DNA of 64,000 nt from Glutinoglossum americanum (GCA_020080175.1 JAGHQL010000015.1:1-64000); one strand, 5' to 3'. Shown: positions 1-11,600, counted from the first letter of the stretch. Translations and numbers: made by a program. The notes: generated from the sequence alone by a model not told the origin.

Positions 1-80
1 ACGATAAAGATTCTTTCTGAAGAATTCATTTCCAGTTCTCTCCTCATCAGAATGGTGAAGGGGGTGGTTTTGGCGTTTGT

Positions 81-360
81 CTCTCTCTCTCTCTCTCTCT
101 CTCTCCCCCTCTCCATCCCACTTTTCTACCCTTTCCTTCTTTCTCCGCAATATTCCCGGTGTTGTCAATATTGATGCGGCTTCCTTATTCCCCTACCCTC
201 CCCTCTTCCTCCCCACCCACCCTTTCCCTGCACACCGCCGAAACCCACTTCCCGCGGGCCGAATAACACACGACACACCCCCTCTATAATTGACTATAAA
301 AAAAAAAAAAATTATTCCCCCACCCACACCACTACCGGCATATATATATATATATATATA
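81..360. repeat. Simple repeats: (CT)n, A-run and (TA)n
   Basis: A CT dinucleotide run at about 81-104, an A-run at 297-311 and a TA run at about 340-360 lie together just upstream of the first clear PAP2 exon. They probably sit inside an intron of that gene. Confidence 0.85.
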
Positions 361-437
361 CATCTGGCTTTTTCCTCTTTATTAATTACCTTGCTGACAT
401 CCTTTCCTATCTCTTCCTCTCTCTTGACCGCTCAAAG

Positions 438-1520
438 CACTTTCATCCAGGTCATCCTCAAGCAATATGTTGGCGGTTTCCGTCCCCACTTTTTGGACGT
501 GTGCAGGCCCGACATCGGCATATCGCTGCCTACCGGGTTCGGGGCGCTGTATTTCAACGTATCGATATGCAGAGGGAGAAGCGGGTTTTCGCTGAAGGAG
601 ACGGACGGGTTGATTAATTACGCGTAGGTAGTTTTTTTTTTTTTTCTTACTTCCTTGGGCCTGTGGAGCTTGCCTGGCATCCCCGCTCGTGTCGTGTGTC
701 CCCCCCGCCAAATTGCTTATTTATATATATATATATATATATATTGTGGTAGCGACGTGATAAGCATGTGAAGAGATCCATCCATGACCCTATGTTTGTC
801 GTGGGGATTGGGGATACTGATTTTCTGACCGTCTACCGGGTGGCCCAAGGGCACGTAGGCTTCAGAGCTTTCCCAGCGGTCATACGGCTGCGGCGTTTTC
901 TGCCGGGCTGTTTCTTTCTTTGTATCTCAACGCAAAGCTGAAGGTCTTTGCGGATTATTCGGTTCAGTTTTGGGGCCTCGTAGCCGTTATGGCTCCAGTC
1001 ATCGGTGCTTCGATCATTGGCGGAGGACTACTCGTTGATAATGTTCTCTCTCTCCTTTCCAATTTTACTTTCTAATCTCACATCTCTTCTTACGCCCGTT
1101 TTTCTCTTCTCGCAGCATCATCACCCCACCGACATCCTCTTTGGTGCTCTCATTGGTTCCATCTGCGCTCTCGTAGCCTACCGGTCCTCCTACGCCTCCC
1201 TCCTGGACTACCGCTACAACCACATCCCTCTACCCCCACAAGCCGCAAGGGCTCGGTTCGACTATGAGGATCTGGACTTGGCGAGCGCGGATAACTTTGT
1301 AATTAATAGGTGGTGGAGGCAGAGGGGTACGAGCGATTTGGGTTGGAGGCAGGAGGAGGGGAGGTTGTTTGATAGTGTGAGGAAGGGGAGGGAGAGGGGT
1401 GGTTTTGCTACGCCCGTGATGAGCAATATGATGGGAGGGGATGGGACAGCGGAGGGGAGCGAATCTCACACGATGGCGGTGCTGCCATCCGTGACAGTCG
1501 TCAATATCACACCAGGTTGA
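438..1520 (+). CDS. PAP2-family lipid phosphatase (DPP1/LPP-like), 5' end incomplete
   Basis: Integral-membrane phosphatase of the PAP2 superfamily, expected to dephosphorylate diacylglycerol pyrophosphate, phosphatidate or lysophosphatidate. Three exons are readable: about 438-623, 859-1042 and 1116-1520. Motif I (K-x6-RP) is KQYVGGFRP, motif II is LQSFPSGHTAAAF, formed across the first intron, and motif III ends in HHHPTDILFG. The 624-858 intron holds a (TA)n microsatellite. Bases 397-437 form a pyrimidine tract ending in AG, so the first listed exon starts at 438 or at 451. Earlier exons lie upstream; bases 1-75 can be read as hydrophobic coding sequence, but I cannot prove it. Oddity: the Ser-Arg pair of motif III reads Gly-Leu. 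The C-terminal tail after the last membrane segment is charged and low in complexity. Family assignment is firm; substrate is inferred. Confidence 0.8.
720..744. repeat. (TA)n microsatellite inside a PAP2 intron
   Basis: An alternating TA tract of about 24 bases sits in the middle of the 624-858 intron. It is a likely length-polymorphic marker. Confidence 0.9.
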
Positions 1521-2190
1521 TCGATTGGTTCTGTAACAACTAGGCCACTGAACCTACCCAACGGGCCGGAGGTAAAAGTATGGTTTACAGAAGAGGAAGA
1601 GGTAGAAGGAGAAGAGAAAAAAAGATTACTTTGCTATCCTCACATTCATATCGATCAATACTCTACATGTATATCTAAACAAAACGAGCCCTCGTTTTCC
1701 TTTCTCTTTCTCCCTCTCCGCCTACCTAAACCTACAGGCATATACGCATAACTACCTAGGCTCCTCACCCCTTTCTAACAAAACCCATCCCAAAAAAAAC
1801 CCAACTCACACACTCCTCTCACATAAAAAAAAAACACCCCAAAGCCAGCCTACATTTCCTGGTCCAATCACCACGTAAACCTCACGGAAACTCATCCGGA
1901 GGGTCCCGCCCCGCAACGGGGCCACCCGCCCACACTCTGGAAGTACCCGCTCCCTCCCCCTTGGCACCCAACGAGGAACACCAAAAACCAACGGAACAAC
2001 CCTCCACCCCTTTTACGCATACACACACACACACATACATATAGACATATACAGCACATCTCCCGCGCCAAACTCACCCATCTACACCCACCCCAGCAAC
2101 ACCCATCCCTCTCCCCGCCCCCCACACACAAACCCGAACGATACACCACCGCAAAACCCAACCCCTTTAACCCCCCCCCACCCCACCCCT

Positions 2191-2228
<38 letters not shown>

Positions 2229-3164
2229 AACACCACAACCCTCCTCTCCCACTCCCCCTCCCCCCCAAAAAAAAGGACGACGGGAAAGTATCGTGAAAAG
2301 CCCCCCTCCGGCTCCGGTATTTGCCACGGCGCTTGCCGCGGCCCTTTGGGCGATAGGGAGGGAAAAGAAAAGAAAAGAAAAGAAAAGAAAAAAAGGAAGA
2401 AGAGAGAGAGAGAGTGTGTGTGTGTGGATTGGGTTGGGTGGGTATATATGTCGTGCATGCATGGCATTGCGTGCATGTAGGATTGCTGTTGTTATTTGTT
2501 TATCCAGCGGTCATCGCGAGCCTCGATCGCGATGGAAAGGGGGGTGGGGATGGAGGATGGAGGGAGGCGCCGTTTCGTTGGGACGAACCCCCTCCCCCTC
2601 TTCGCCCCTTCTCCCCTTCCGGCGCAATTTTGGTGTGTGCGTGCTTGTACCGGTTGACGAGTAAACCGTTTCTTCAATTCTACACCCTACTCCCTACACG
2701 GAAAAGGAAAAAGGACCGGAGCATCTCCAAAGAAAAGCTGCCCCTCTTTCCCTCTAGAAAATTTCTCTTCAATACCTAGTAGCATTCTTAATCACAAAGG
2801 CCCAGCGATCTCCTCCTGCCCCAACACCAAAAATAATGTCCTTCCTTCACCGCAATACTCCTTGTAACGAAAGAAGAAAAAAAAAAGACATCTAACAATT
2901 AACAATATCCAGAGAATCGCTGGCGCAACCTTCGAGCCGCACCCCGCATGGCCTTTGATGCCCCAACACCTGCCCTTAATCCAGCTTCCTCCAACTTCAC
3001 CCATACCTATCCCAAACATCCATCCGCCCTACTGTACAACCAAGCCCTCGCCTCCAATCTCAAAAAACCTACCCCTCCAACATACATGAATAAGCATTAC
3101 TACACTACTAACCCGTACACCCAGCCCATCAAAACCAAACTGCACAGGAGGAACTTCTCAAAAC
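1521..3164. other. Simple-sequence-rich intergenic region
   Basis: No gene is supported here. The stretch contains C-rich/A-rich tracts (1790-2270), a CA run (about 2022-2036), an AAC trinucleotide run (about 2192-2228), an AAAAG pentanucleotide run (about 2363-2392) and GA then GT runs (2402-2427). Open frames in it translate to poly-Leu, poly-Cys or Lys/Arg strings and look like repeat artefacts. It separates the convergent 3' ends of the PAP2 gene and the gene at 3165-4586. Confidence 0.75.
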
Positions 3165-4586
3165 CTACTCACCTCTCGGATTCCCACCAGGCCACATCTC
3201 CCTCCCCCTAGCGTGGGCGCCCAAAAAAGCGGCAATCCACATGCCATCCCCCTCCTCAACCGGAAACCCCATCTCGCACCCCGCCATAACCTCCGCCATG
3301 GCCCTCAAACACTCCTCCCAGCTCCCAAACGCCCCACCATCATCCTTAATCCAGTTCCAGTTCGGCCCCAACGGGCACACCCGCACGATTTCCTCCCACA
3401 CCAGGTCAGTGTAGTCGTATAGCACGCACAGGAACAACCCTAGGCGGCCTTTGAGACGCGCTTTGGATGCTTGGAGGGATTCGGGAGAGGAGGGGTAGTG
3501 GGGGTTGCAGTTTGCTGCTCGCTGGTTGATGGGTGATCCTAGGGGTGGGGAGGATGGAAGGAGGGCTGGTATCATCAAGCCTGGGGCTGTTGGGTTATAA
3601 ATGACTTTCTCGGGGGGAGGCGTGGTGAGTGGTAGGAGCAATGTAGCAATCGGTGTTGTAGTTGTCGACGGTGACCCTCGAGTGGGCAGAGTCTTCCCAT
3701 TCACTGTAGTTTGGGTCTGCGCCTTCTCACTCGGTAGGACTGGAGCTATTGGCAGTGGTTCTAGAAGATCAATAGGGTCCTCTTTCACCATATCTTGAGT
3801 CTGCGCCCTGTCACCCAATAATGTTTGAGCCCTTGATAGTGATCGTGGAGGTTTCATCGACCCCCTCACTTTAACTTGGGTCTGTGTCTCACCTTCCAGG
3901 GCCGTTTGCAGGGTTGTTGATGATGTCCCCGAACTCCATGAGCTTTCCTCCATGCGTGGAGGCTTTCGCGGACCGAAAACGGTTGGACCGAGCCAATCCA
4001 TGGACCAAGTCGTTATAGGCCTAGCAGCGAGCTCCAAAGACAGCAGGAAGGCGTCATCGTTTGTCAGACGGAGGGTCTGCGGTCGGGGATTCCTAACCAT
4101 GTAATCATCTGCTTTCTTGTCGTGAAGATATCGGAGCGCAAACCCTGCTAAGACATGTATGCTTAAATTGGTGTAAAACCGTCTGTTGAAGGATTTTTCG
4201 ACCCACTGCCAGCGGCACGTCGTCCCGCTTTGCCATATGAGCAACATATATATGACATGTTCATCGGGCATCCAGTCATCTGGGCTAGCAATAATCTGCA
4301 ACCGCTCGAGTTCGTCGCGGGTGAAGTATAGCTGGGCTGGTTTATCCTGACGCCTGAGGTTCTTATAGCCTCTCGAGAGGTACTTGGCGCTGCACTTATA
4401 GTATCGTGAACTCCATATCTCGGCCGTCTCTTTGAATGTATACTGAGTTTTTAAGGCTAGAAGCACGAGCTTTTGTTCCATCGAACATCTGTCAAATGCC
4501 GGAGGGCCTGCTTGAGGGCTCGGCATCCTGCAGAGATGTCTCTCGGATTCGAAGACTACCCAATCACTAGCTTGGATGGTGTTCAC
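3165..4586 (-). CDS. Unrecognised 473-aa protein with helical N-terminal half
   Basis: Single long reading frame; I do not recognise the family. Residues about 35-75 (EQKLVLLALKTQYTFKETAE onward) and about 90-155 (FTRDELERLQIIASPDDWMP onward) each look like compact helical, possibly helix-turn-helix-like modules rich in Trp and Tyr. Residues about 200-340 are Pro/Ser/Thr-rich with three copies of an AQTQ/TQTQ motif spaced by 30-50 residues, likely disordered. The C-terminal 95 residues regain hydrophobic and Trp character (LFLCVLYDYTDLVWEEIVRV). No signal peptide or membrane span is evident. The start is the first Met of the frame; a short upstream exon is possible. A DNA-binding role is conjecture only. 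Confidence 0.55.
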   Translation of the reverse strand: MNTIQASDWVVFESERHLCRMPSPQAGPPAFDRCSMEQKLVLLALKTQYTFKETAEIWSSRYYKCSAKYLSRGYKNLRRQDKPAQLYFTRDELERLQIIASPDDWMPDEHVIYMLLIWQSGTTCRWQWVEKSFNRRFYTNLSIHVLAGFALRYLHDKKADDYMVRNPRPQTLRLTNDDAFLLSLELAARPITTWSMDWLGPTVFGPRKPPRMEESSWSSGTSSTTLQTALEGETQTQVKVRGSMKPPRSLSRAQTLLGDRAQTQDMVKEDPIDLLEPLPIAPVLPSEKAQTQTTVNGKTLPTRGSPSTTTTPIATLLLPLTTPPPEKVIYNPTAPGLMIPALLPSSPPLGSPINQRAANCNPHYPSSPESLQASKARLKGRLGLFLCVLYDYTDLVWEEIVRVCPLGPNWNWIKDDGGAFGSWEECLRAMAEVMAGCEMGFPVEEGDGMWIAAFLGAHARGREMWPGGNPRGE

Positions 4587-4962
4587 TGGGTGGTGAGGAT
4601 GTATTTTGAAGACTATGAGAAGAGGCTGGCGGACATACGTCGGTCGCCTTGCGGATGGCGACGCACTCTTTGGTTGTAGATTAGTTTAGGCTCGAGAGGA
4701 AACGACCTAATACTTCCCGTGAATCCATCTCAGGGGTTGCTCCTTCCGGAACAACCCTACCATCTCAGGTTGAGTAGGAGAGATGACGTCTTTGAGACTT
4801 GCTGGCGTGTGGCCCTTTCCTTGGTGGCATTTGTTATCGTTCGAGCTTTCTGAGAAAATAAGAGTCAACCCAAATGGCAAAAGTTCCTGGATGGGAATAA
4901 TAAAATTGAATTCGCAGACATGTAACAGATCTCCGGGGATGTCTTAGCTATTGGCTTTCAAT

Positions 4963-5654
4963 CTAGTTCAAGGCGTTTATATCTATTCTTCTCAATATCT
5001 CAAGACCATCCTCGCCCACCACACGAACCTGCTCAGTGTCTTCGAAAGTGAGCTTAGATCCGTAACTTATGCCTACGGAAATATTGAGCCTAAAACGTTA
5101 TACTGAACGTAATACATGTTGGAGCTTACAAAGTTCCTGCCCGCGTTCAATATTGCAAAGTGCAGTATATCGAACAAGTTGGTTTTCCACGTCCCTCTCC
5201 CAACCGACGTTCTGGCTGACCCTCGAGTGATTAAACATGGATCCGAGTCCTAACACAATAGCTTGAGTGGTAATGATCTTGCTAGTCAAATTGTCTCGAT
5301 ACGGCCAATTGCTATTGTAATGTTATACGTCAATATATGGATAAAATTTCAGTGTGTTCTTAGCGCGCTTACTACGTGTAGTGAAATAGTTTTGTGTGTC
5401 TGATGTAGCTCTCATTTTCATCAACTCTGAGTACTATGACCGGGCAGATATCGATTACGGTTTTGGCGGGGATGTCGTGGGTGGCAAACACCCCTCTACC
5501 TACAAAAGTGGCACTTGTGTCAGACCTTATTTAGGGCTCAGTCCGAGAAGCTGTGACTATTCGAAGGACCTTTAGGTGTATCTAGAACCAGGGCTAACCC
5601 AGGTGCCCTTTGCAATAGGATTCCATCGTTGATACCTGGATTAAGGGACCCCAT
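4963..5654 (-). CDS. SET-domain-only lysine methyltransferase, about 145 aa
   Basis: Four exons in my model: 5636-5654, 5373-5499, 5130-5311, 4963-5072, totalling 438 nt (145 aa plus stop). The domain is complete: GRGVFATHDIPAKTVIDICP (N-terminal SET strand), LFHYTYNWPYRDN, then LGLGSMFNHSRVSQNVGWER containing the NHS cofactor motif, and finally ERGQELCISYG with the C-terminal Tyr. Family members transfer methyl groups from S-adenosylmethionine to protein lysines; no accessory domain is present here, so the target is unknown. The first exon (encoding only MGSLNP plus one base) is the least certain part and was chosen because it gives an in-phase ATG and a GT donor. It is divergent from TRAPPC13, with 186 bp between start codons. 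Confidence 0.8.
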
Positions 5655-5840
5655 TGTTGGAGATTTGGAAGTTTGTTGTTGGATTCTGGCTTGAAGGTAA
5701 AGCCAATACAAACAAGCGAGGCGCTATGACCACACCTTGAGCTTGACATATTCCAACTGGGTATTCTCGTGATTTCTGGGGTATAGAGATGTCGCTGCCC
5801 CTTCATTCTCTACCTAAGTCCTCAAATGTAGAACCCTGAA

Positions 5841-7077
5841 ATGTCTCGCCACCAAAGGGCTCAATCGACAACTGAGGGACATAAAGAGCCCCATTCTGTG
5901 TCACTGAAGGTATTACGGTAGGACATTGTTGAACTCTTAACGTATACTCATATTGCTGATGCATTATTTTTTAGACTCTCACGGCCGTCGTTGGCTTGCC
6001 AATATCCGCTACCACGGGCGGAGACATCCGATATTTCAAAGACTCCAACAATAGCTGCGCTTAGCTATCCATCGGGCGACCCTGATGACCAGTTCATACT
6101 TAGTCCTTTGGTGAGATGAGGCCCGTTTTCCGGGCGTTGCGGACTAACAAGCATATATCTAGCTAACACTACCTCCTGCCTTCGGAGCAGCCTATGTTGG
6201 CGAGGGCTTTTCCTGTACGCTCTGCGCCAATAATGAGCTTGACCCGCGTTCCGACGGTGGAAATGCTGTGACCTCCGTGCAAATCTCTGCCGAGATAGTA
6301 ACGCCGTCCCTCACCGTGCCGCTGGATTTGGCCACCGCGGTTAGCGTTGATGCGGACAGTACGGAGTTAGGCTCATCGTTGGAGCCTGGGGAGTCATTAC
6401 AGAGGATTGTACGACATGATCTTAAGGAAGAGGGAAACCACGTGTTAGCGGTAACGGTCACGTATATAGAGCCATATAGATCTCCCAACATGGAACAGCA
6501 GGAAGAGCATGGGACAACTAGCACACGCGTGAGGACATTTCGAAAGCTATACCAATTTATTGCACAGCAATGCCTGGCAGTACGGACGAAAAGTGGCGAT
6601 CTCCCTCCTATAGCTACGATCGACGAAAGAGATGGCTCCACTAAGGCTCGATTGATGAGATACGTTTTGGAAGCACAGCTGGAGAACATGGGAGAGGTGC
6701 CTATATGCCTCGAAGTATGTTTTCTACGCGCCCTTGGTGGCGGTTAGTCTTTGAAAACGTCCGGGATTCCTTCTAACTTCCGCTAGACTGTCATCTTATC
6801 TCCAAAGCCTCCATTCAAATCAACATCACTCAATTGGGATATGCCATCTCCTCTATGCAAAGAGAGAAATTCGCCTATCCTCAACGCTCGTGATGTCACA
6901 CAAGTGGCCTTTCTACTAGAGCAACAGGCGGACAACCCTGAGGGTGAGGAAGCTTTACGAAAAGATCTCGCAAGGGATGGCAGAGCAATTTTGGGCCAAC
7001 TAAGCATTGAATGGCGAAGCGGAATGGGCGATCGGGGTTCCCTTAGTACGGGATGGCTAACGTCGAGGAGGCGGTGA
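5841..7077 (+). CDS. TRAPPC13: TRAPPC13 homologue (DUF974), TRAPP complex subunit
   Basis: Subunit of the TRAPPIII-type tethering complex acting in ER-Golgi/autophagy traffic with Rab1/Ypt1. Exons 5841-5917, 5975-6110, 6163-6714 and 6787-7077 give 351 aa. Diagnostic parts are the opening LKVLRLSRPSLACQYPLP, the first immunoglobulin-like segment LPPAFGAAYVGEGFSCTLCA, the central HDLKEEGNHVLAVTVTYIEP, and the C-terminal LGQLSIEWRSGMGDRGSLST, which matches the family's conserved ending. The third intron boundary (gtatgt) overrides an in-frame run-on. All splice phases agree. The protein ends in TSRRR; a further short C-terminal exon cannot be excluded. Confidence 0.88.
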
Positions 7078-7205
7078 CCTATGGACGTGCCCTCGAGGCC
7101 GAAACACAGCTGGGACAGCTGAGCCCGGAATTTATCGATGTTGGAACGTGACCGCAGGCTGAATGAACGATATATAATAGGTCAACTTGAATACATATAT
7201 CAGAA

Positions 7206-8222
7206 CTAACCCCCACGCCCTCGGCAAGGCATGCGTGTTCCCTGTGCCGAGTCTGTGGGGATGCATTAGTTTAGTAGCGATCTCAACATGATGTACGTAT
7301 AGAGAATTGCGGAATACGAGGAAGATAGCGGAGAGGCAATTGCGCATGGGGAGTTAATATGGTTAAATGGGCAATTCTTAAATGAGAGTTTCATAAGTTC
7401 CAAAATTAGGATGGAGTATTCAAGGGGTAGGCATTGTCAAGGGACATGCGTTGAGCCGCGGGAAGGGACAACGAAGTGACCCTAGTCCTCACGATCGAAC
7501 ATAGCTTGCCGATGTTTGGTAAAGTACTAGTACATTATTCATTTGTCTGGAATAAGCCGACCAACGCATTGTAGTAGCCGGATGCCATTTCGAGCCAAGA
7601 TGCCCCGACGGCGAACCGAGGTGCAGGAAGCCATTCAACATAGACCTGCAATCGGAGAAATGGGCCCCCATTGAAACCCAACACTTCTCCATAGAGCAAA
7701 GTAAGCCACTATGTATCGTACATGTAAGATGTACAGAGTGTATCTCGTCTGGCATAGAGTTTTTGGAGTGGCATAGAGGATAATTGCTGCATGAGGACAT
7801 AGATGGTCTAGACTATTCCGCTCTTCCGCCTTTGTTACCCCTGGCTGATGCACGACTCTACGCCAACGTGGTACATGAGTGGACTGGCGCTTGCACTACA
7901 TCGGGCAAAGGTGAAACACGGCTAGTTTTGGCAATGGCGCCTCTTGGCTTGTTTGGGTCGCCATCGTCGGATCTTCCTCCCTGTTGGCTGCCTGGGCGGA
8001 TCGAAAATATCGAAACGGACAAACGTTCGGTTCACTGTGCTCGGTACCAATACGTAGTAAGTCGCGTGAAGTGTTATTACCATCGTTCTCAATTAACACC
8101 GAGCTTCTTCTACCCTCACATTCATTGAACAGGTCTTATGTGATTCGGCACTGTGCTTCCTGTTGTATTTTCGCAACTTGGGCACAGCGTTGTAGCGATC
8201 TGCATCGAGACTGGTCGACGAA
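7206..8222 (+). pseudogene. Interrupted, unrecognised coding region
   Basis: Pieces of convincing protein sequence occur in successive but shifting frames: SARHACSLCRVCGDAL (about 7221-7268), RIAEYEEDSGEAIAHGELIW onward (7303-7423), DNEVTLVLTIEHSLPMF (about 7468-7518), ADQRIVVAGCHFEPRCPDGE onward (7557-7709) and GLDYSALPPLLPLADARLYA onward (7794-8057), followed after a normal-looking GTAAGT intron by VLCDSALCFLLYFRNLGTAL and a stop near 8222. The first four breaks can be written as phase-consistent GT-AG introns, but three of them would be only 34, 29 and 38 nt, and two use weak GAG/AAG acceptors. Either the gene is decaying or its introns are extremely short. Cys-rich stretches might bind metal. 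Function unknown; no ATG could be assigned. Confidence 0.35.
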
Positions 8223-8680
8223 CGCCATCCGCAAAACGCCTGTGATAGACCAAGCGCTTCCCCAGAAATTTTCTCGGCCATAAGCAGAGGGCACGTTTCT
8301 TGGGTGTCCCCAGGAAAAGGATTTTGTGGATGCGGTAGTACATACATGCGCTAGAGAAAAACTACCCTTTTTATTCACTGTACACATTCCTTTTCTGAAC
8401 GGCGGTACGTCGCACGGGTCATACACGTTCATCTGTTGTGAGTTTAACTTAGGGGATTGATAGAGCAGTGCAAACGGAATAAGACCCTAACCTTTTATGA
8501 TAGCTGTGCCATTGCCTCGACGAATCGCCATTTGCGTGTCTATCGTCGCAGAATCGGCGTCCCATTTATTTTCAATGACTTGATCACACAAAAAGTAATT
8601 CAATTCCACTATAGCTGTCACACTCTCGCTTCAAGTCAATACACGGCGACTGATTCCGCAAAAGCTTTCCCACTGCACGA
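8223..8680. other. Intergenic region before the DENN gene
   Basis: Holds the 5' leader and promoter of the downstream DENN gene. Overlapping short frames on both strands here lack splice or family support. Confidence 0.5.
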
Positions 8681-11600
8681 ATGGATCCCTCGTCCGCTCC
8701 TCTGGCCGACTATTTCTGGATCGCTGGTGTTGACTCCTTGTCATACGGCGAACAATTACGGCTTGTCCCTAATACTGGTGACAGGCTTAGCAATGGCAAT
8801 CCTACACCGCCTGTTGCGTCGACGATCGAGGAGGATAGGACGTTGGAAGTGGAAGATGGCCAAAGAGTGAACGCGTCGGATCGACATAATTCCTATGGTC
8901 TACTCTCGTCCGGTGATCCACGTCTTTCCTTCCAGACTATTGTCACCGAAACAGACCCGAAGCAGACCAGCAGCAATAGAAGCAGCGCAACTATTACTGG
9001 TATTCAGCTCAATGGCACTGGGCTTAGTGATTTCGATTTCGATAAGGCTTTGCGCAAATTCGCAGCCGAACGAGATAGCTTTCTCGATGAGCTCTCGTTT
9101 AGTGCCGGAACGGTAGTCCCTAATCGACCAGTCAAGCATCCGAGAGCACAGAGGGTGATAAATGAAGAACCCGGCGGTCTGAAGGCAGTAGGGGGGAGTA
9201 TACGCAGGCGAATTTCTTTCCGGGATCTCAACAGTATGAAGAGACAACCGTCCATGGCTAGGTCCTGTGAGTGACTAAATTTTCTTTTGGATACAATAGC
9301 CTACAGTCATTGCCAGCTCCGTTGCCATTGGAGATACTGCCCTTCGAATCCTTCTGGACAGCTGTTCCAATCTGGGGTTTCGACTTGGTGTCTCCTTTGT
9401 ATGTTATATGCTGACGGACTATTGATCCCGCATGAGTGACGTGAGTCCGCAAGATCAACCTCTTGATCGTGACTGTTTCTCAGGGACGTGGCATACCGTA
9501 ACATCTATAGAGGAACATCCTTTACATCCTCATATTCAACGCTGACTAGAAAATATTTTAGCCTCTATACGAACTGCCCTATCGTCAAGGAGGCTTTCTA
9601 ATTACAATTCGGTGATCCCAACTCCTCAACCCCTCAATATATCCCCGAATATGCATCCTTTGAAAAGAAAGTTCGAACCCGCCCTACTTGACCGATACCC
9701 TCCTAGGAGCATGGTCGAAGAAACGAGGCGGAGAGGCGCTTTTCCAGACTACGTTCCAATGTTTGCATTTCCAAATGATGTCAGTATCGTCTCGGCAGAT
9801 GAGCGACCAAGATCAACATGGCATGGGTTCGCAATGACTTCTGGAGATAATTCGAGGTTGTATGGTATCTGTGTGATCATTTGGATGCCGTTAAACCCTA
9901 AGGCGTCCCAAGAGCTTGAGCAAAAATGCGAGGAATGGAGACAGAATAACATGAGCAACGAAGAACGAGAGCTGGCGAATAGCTTGGGTGTAAGACTTGC
10001 CGTGGAGAGAGCAAAGTTATCACAGCTTCTAGCAAGGCTTCCAGCGGTTGTCTCGGGCTCACCGGCTAGAGAAGCTCTGGAAGACGACATAAGCGCCACT
10101 GAGGAAAAGATTGGATTGATGACCGAGCTCTTGAGGCCGGTCAGACATGGAGCAGCTGCAAAGATCGATGGGCTGACAGATGGCGAGACTGGATTGTGGA
10201 TACCGAGAGCATATGGTATCCTGGGAAGGGATGGCAGCTTGACGACATTTTGGAAAGAGTGGTTGCGGGCGGTTGTTGTACCAATGATGAATGGCGCCAT
10301 CCTGAGGGTGCCAGCAAGTTCGCCGAAAGTAGGGATGTGGCAGCCCCTGGAAAGATATGTCGTCAACCTCTGTGCTGAGGCGCCAAGCCCGGTATCATCG
10401 AAGACGCAAGTAGAGATTGCCATACGGGAACTCCGGCTCTTTGCTAGAAAGGAGGCTGTTAATGAAATCCCAGGATCTCGCAATGTGAGTGCGGCTGATG
10501 AAAGTGACGTGCGTTGCGCTGATATTCCCTAGACCGATCTATATGCTCTCTTCCGGTCACTCTCGATTCCTAACATTGTGAGCTTGTTCGAGGTATGACA
10601 CCTACTCCGACTTGTAAATTTGCAATACCAAGCTAATTTCCCTCGCAGTTTGCTCTATCAGAATCCCGTATAATTCTTCTCTCATCGCACACCGCAATGC
10701 TACACCTTGTGAGCAAAGCATTGAGTAGCTTGCTCTACCCCTTGATCTGGTCGAATATCTTTATCCCTGTTCTCCCAGCAAGACTACTATCTGCTCTAGA
10801 GGCTCCTTGCCCATATATCGTTGGAATTGAGCGACGGTATGACAAAATCGAATTGCCCGATGAAGACTTTGTGCTCGTCGATCTAGATCAGAATCAAATT
10901 GATAGCACAGCCAAACCGACATCGCTTCCGAGACCACAGAGGCGGAAGTTGATGTCTTTACTTCAGCTCGCTGCTCCCCACCATAATCGCTATGGGGTCC
11001 CAATCGCGCCTCCGCCATATGCTATCGAGGCGTTTCCATGTGATGCGTTCTCTTCGGAAAACTCCTCATTATATACACACAACGCCCCGCCCAGTACTCT
11101 GGCTAAATATGTCAGCTTAAATTCGACGATGTTTGGAGACGAAGGGTCGGGCTTTGCGCCCCGCCCGCCGGTTTTCAACGCTTTCTTACAATCTAAAAAT
11201 GACCATAGCCGACTGTACGACCGCCCTTCAACCAGCTCTACCGCAAAAACGGGCTCTCCACCATCACCTAAGCTATCTCCTACTTCACCATTGTTTTCAC
11301 CTGCTTCATCAACCACCTCTCGTACTGATTCTGGCCTCGCTCTCACCGCGACTTTGAGGGAGAAACGATCTGGCCATTTTGATGGGTCATCAAGGAGGAG
11401 CTCCTCAGTAAGACTATATATTCGTGTGTTTCATTCAGATTCTTCACGCTAACTTACTTACAGTTCGGCCTTGATAGGGCACCGACTTTACGAAGACCAA
11501 GTTTACCCTTCGGCCACCATGTGCAGTCGGCGTCGACTTCATCGTTGTCCACTGACAATCAATCCATTTATCAATACGCTCCATCTACATTTGCCCCTTC

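Noticed and set aside
2082-2476. Frames with poly-Leu, poly-Cys and poly-Phe
   Set aside because: Arise from AAC, AAAAG and GA/GT simple repeats; no splice or family support.
9749-10483. 244-codon open frame on the minus strand
   Set aside because: Fully antisense to a conserved DENN exon; composition (Ser/Leu/Arg-rich) is that expected of a shadow frame.
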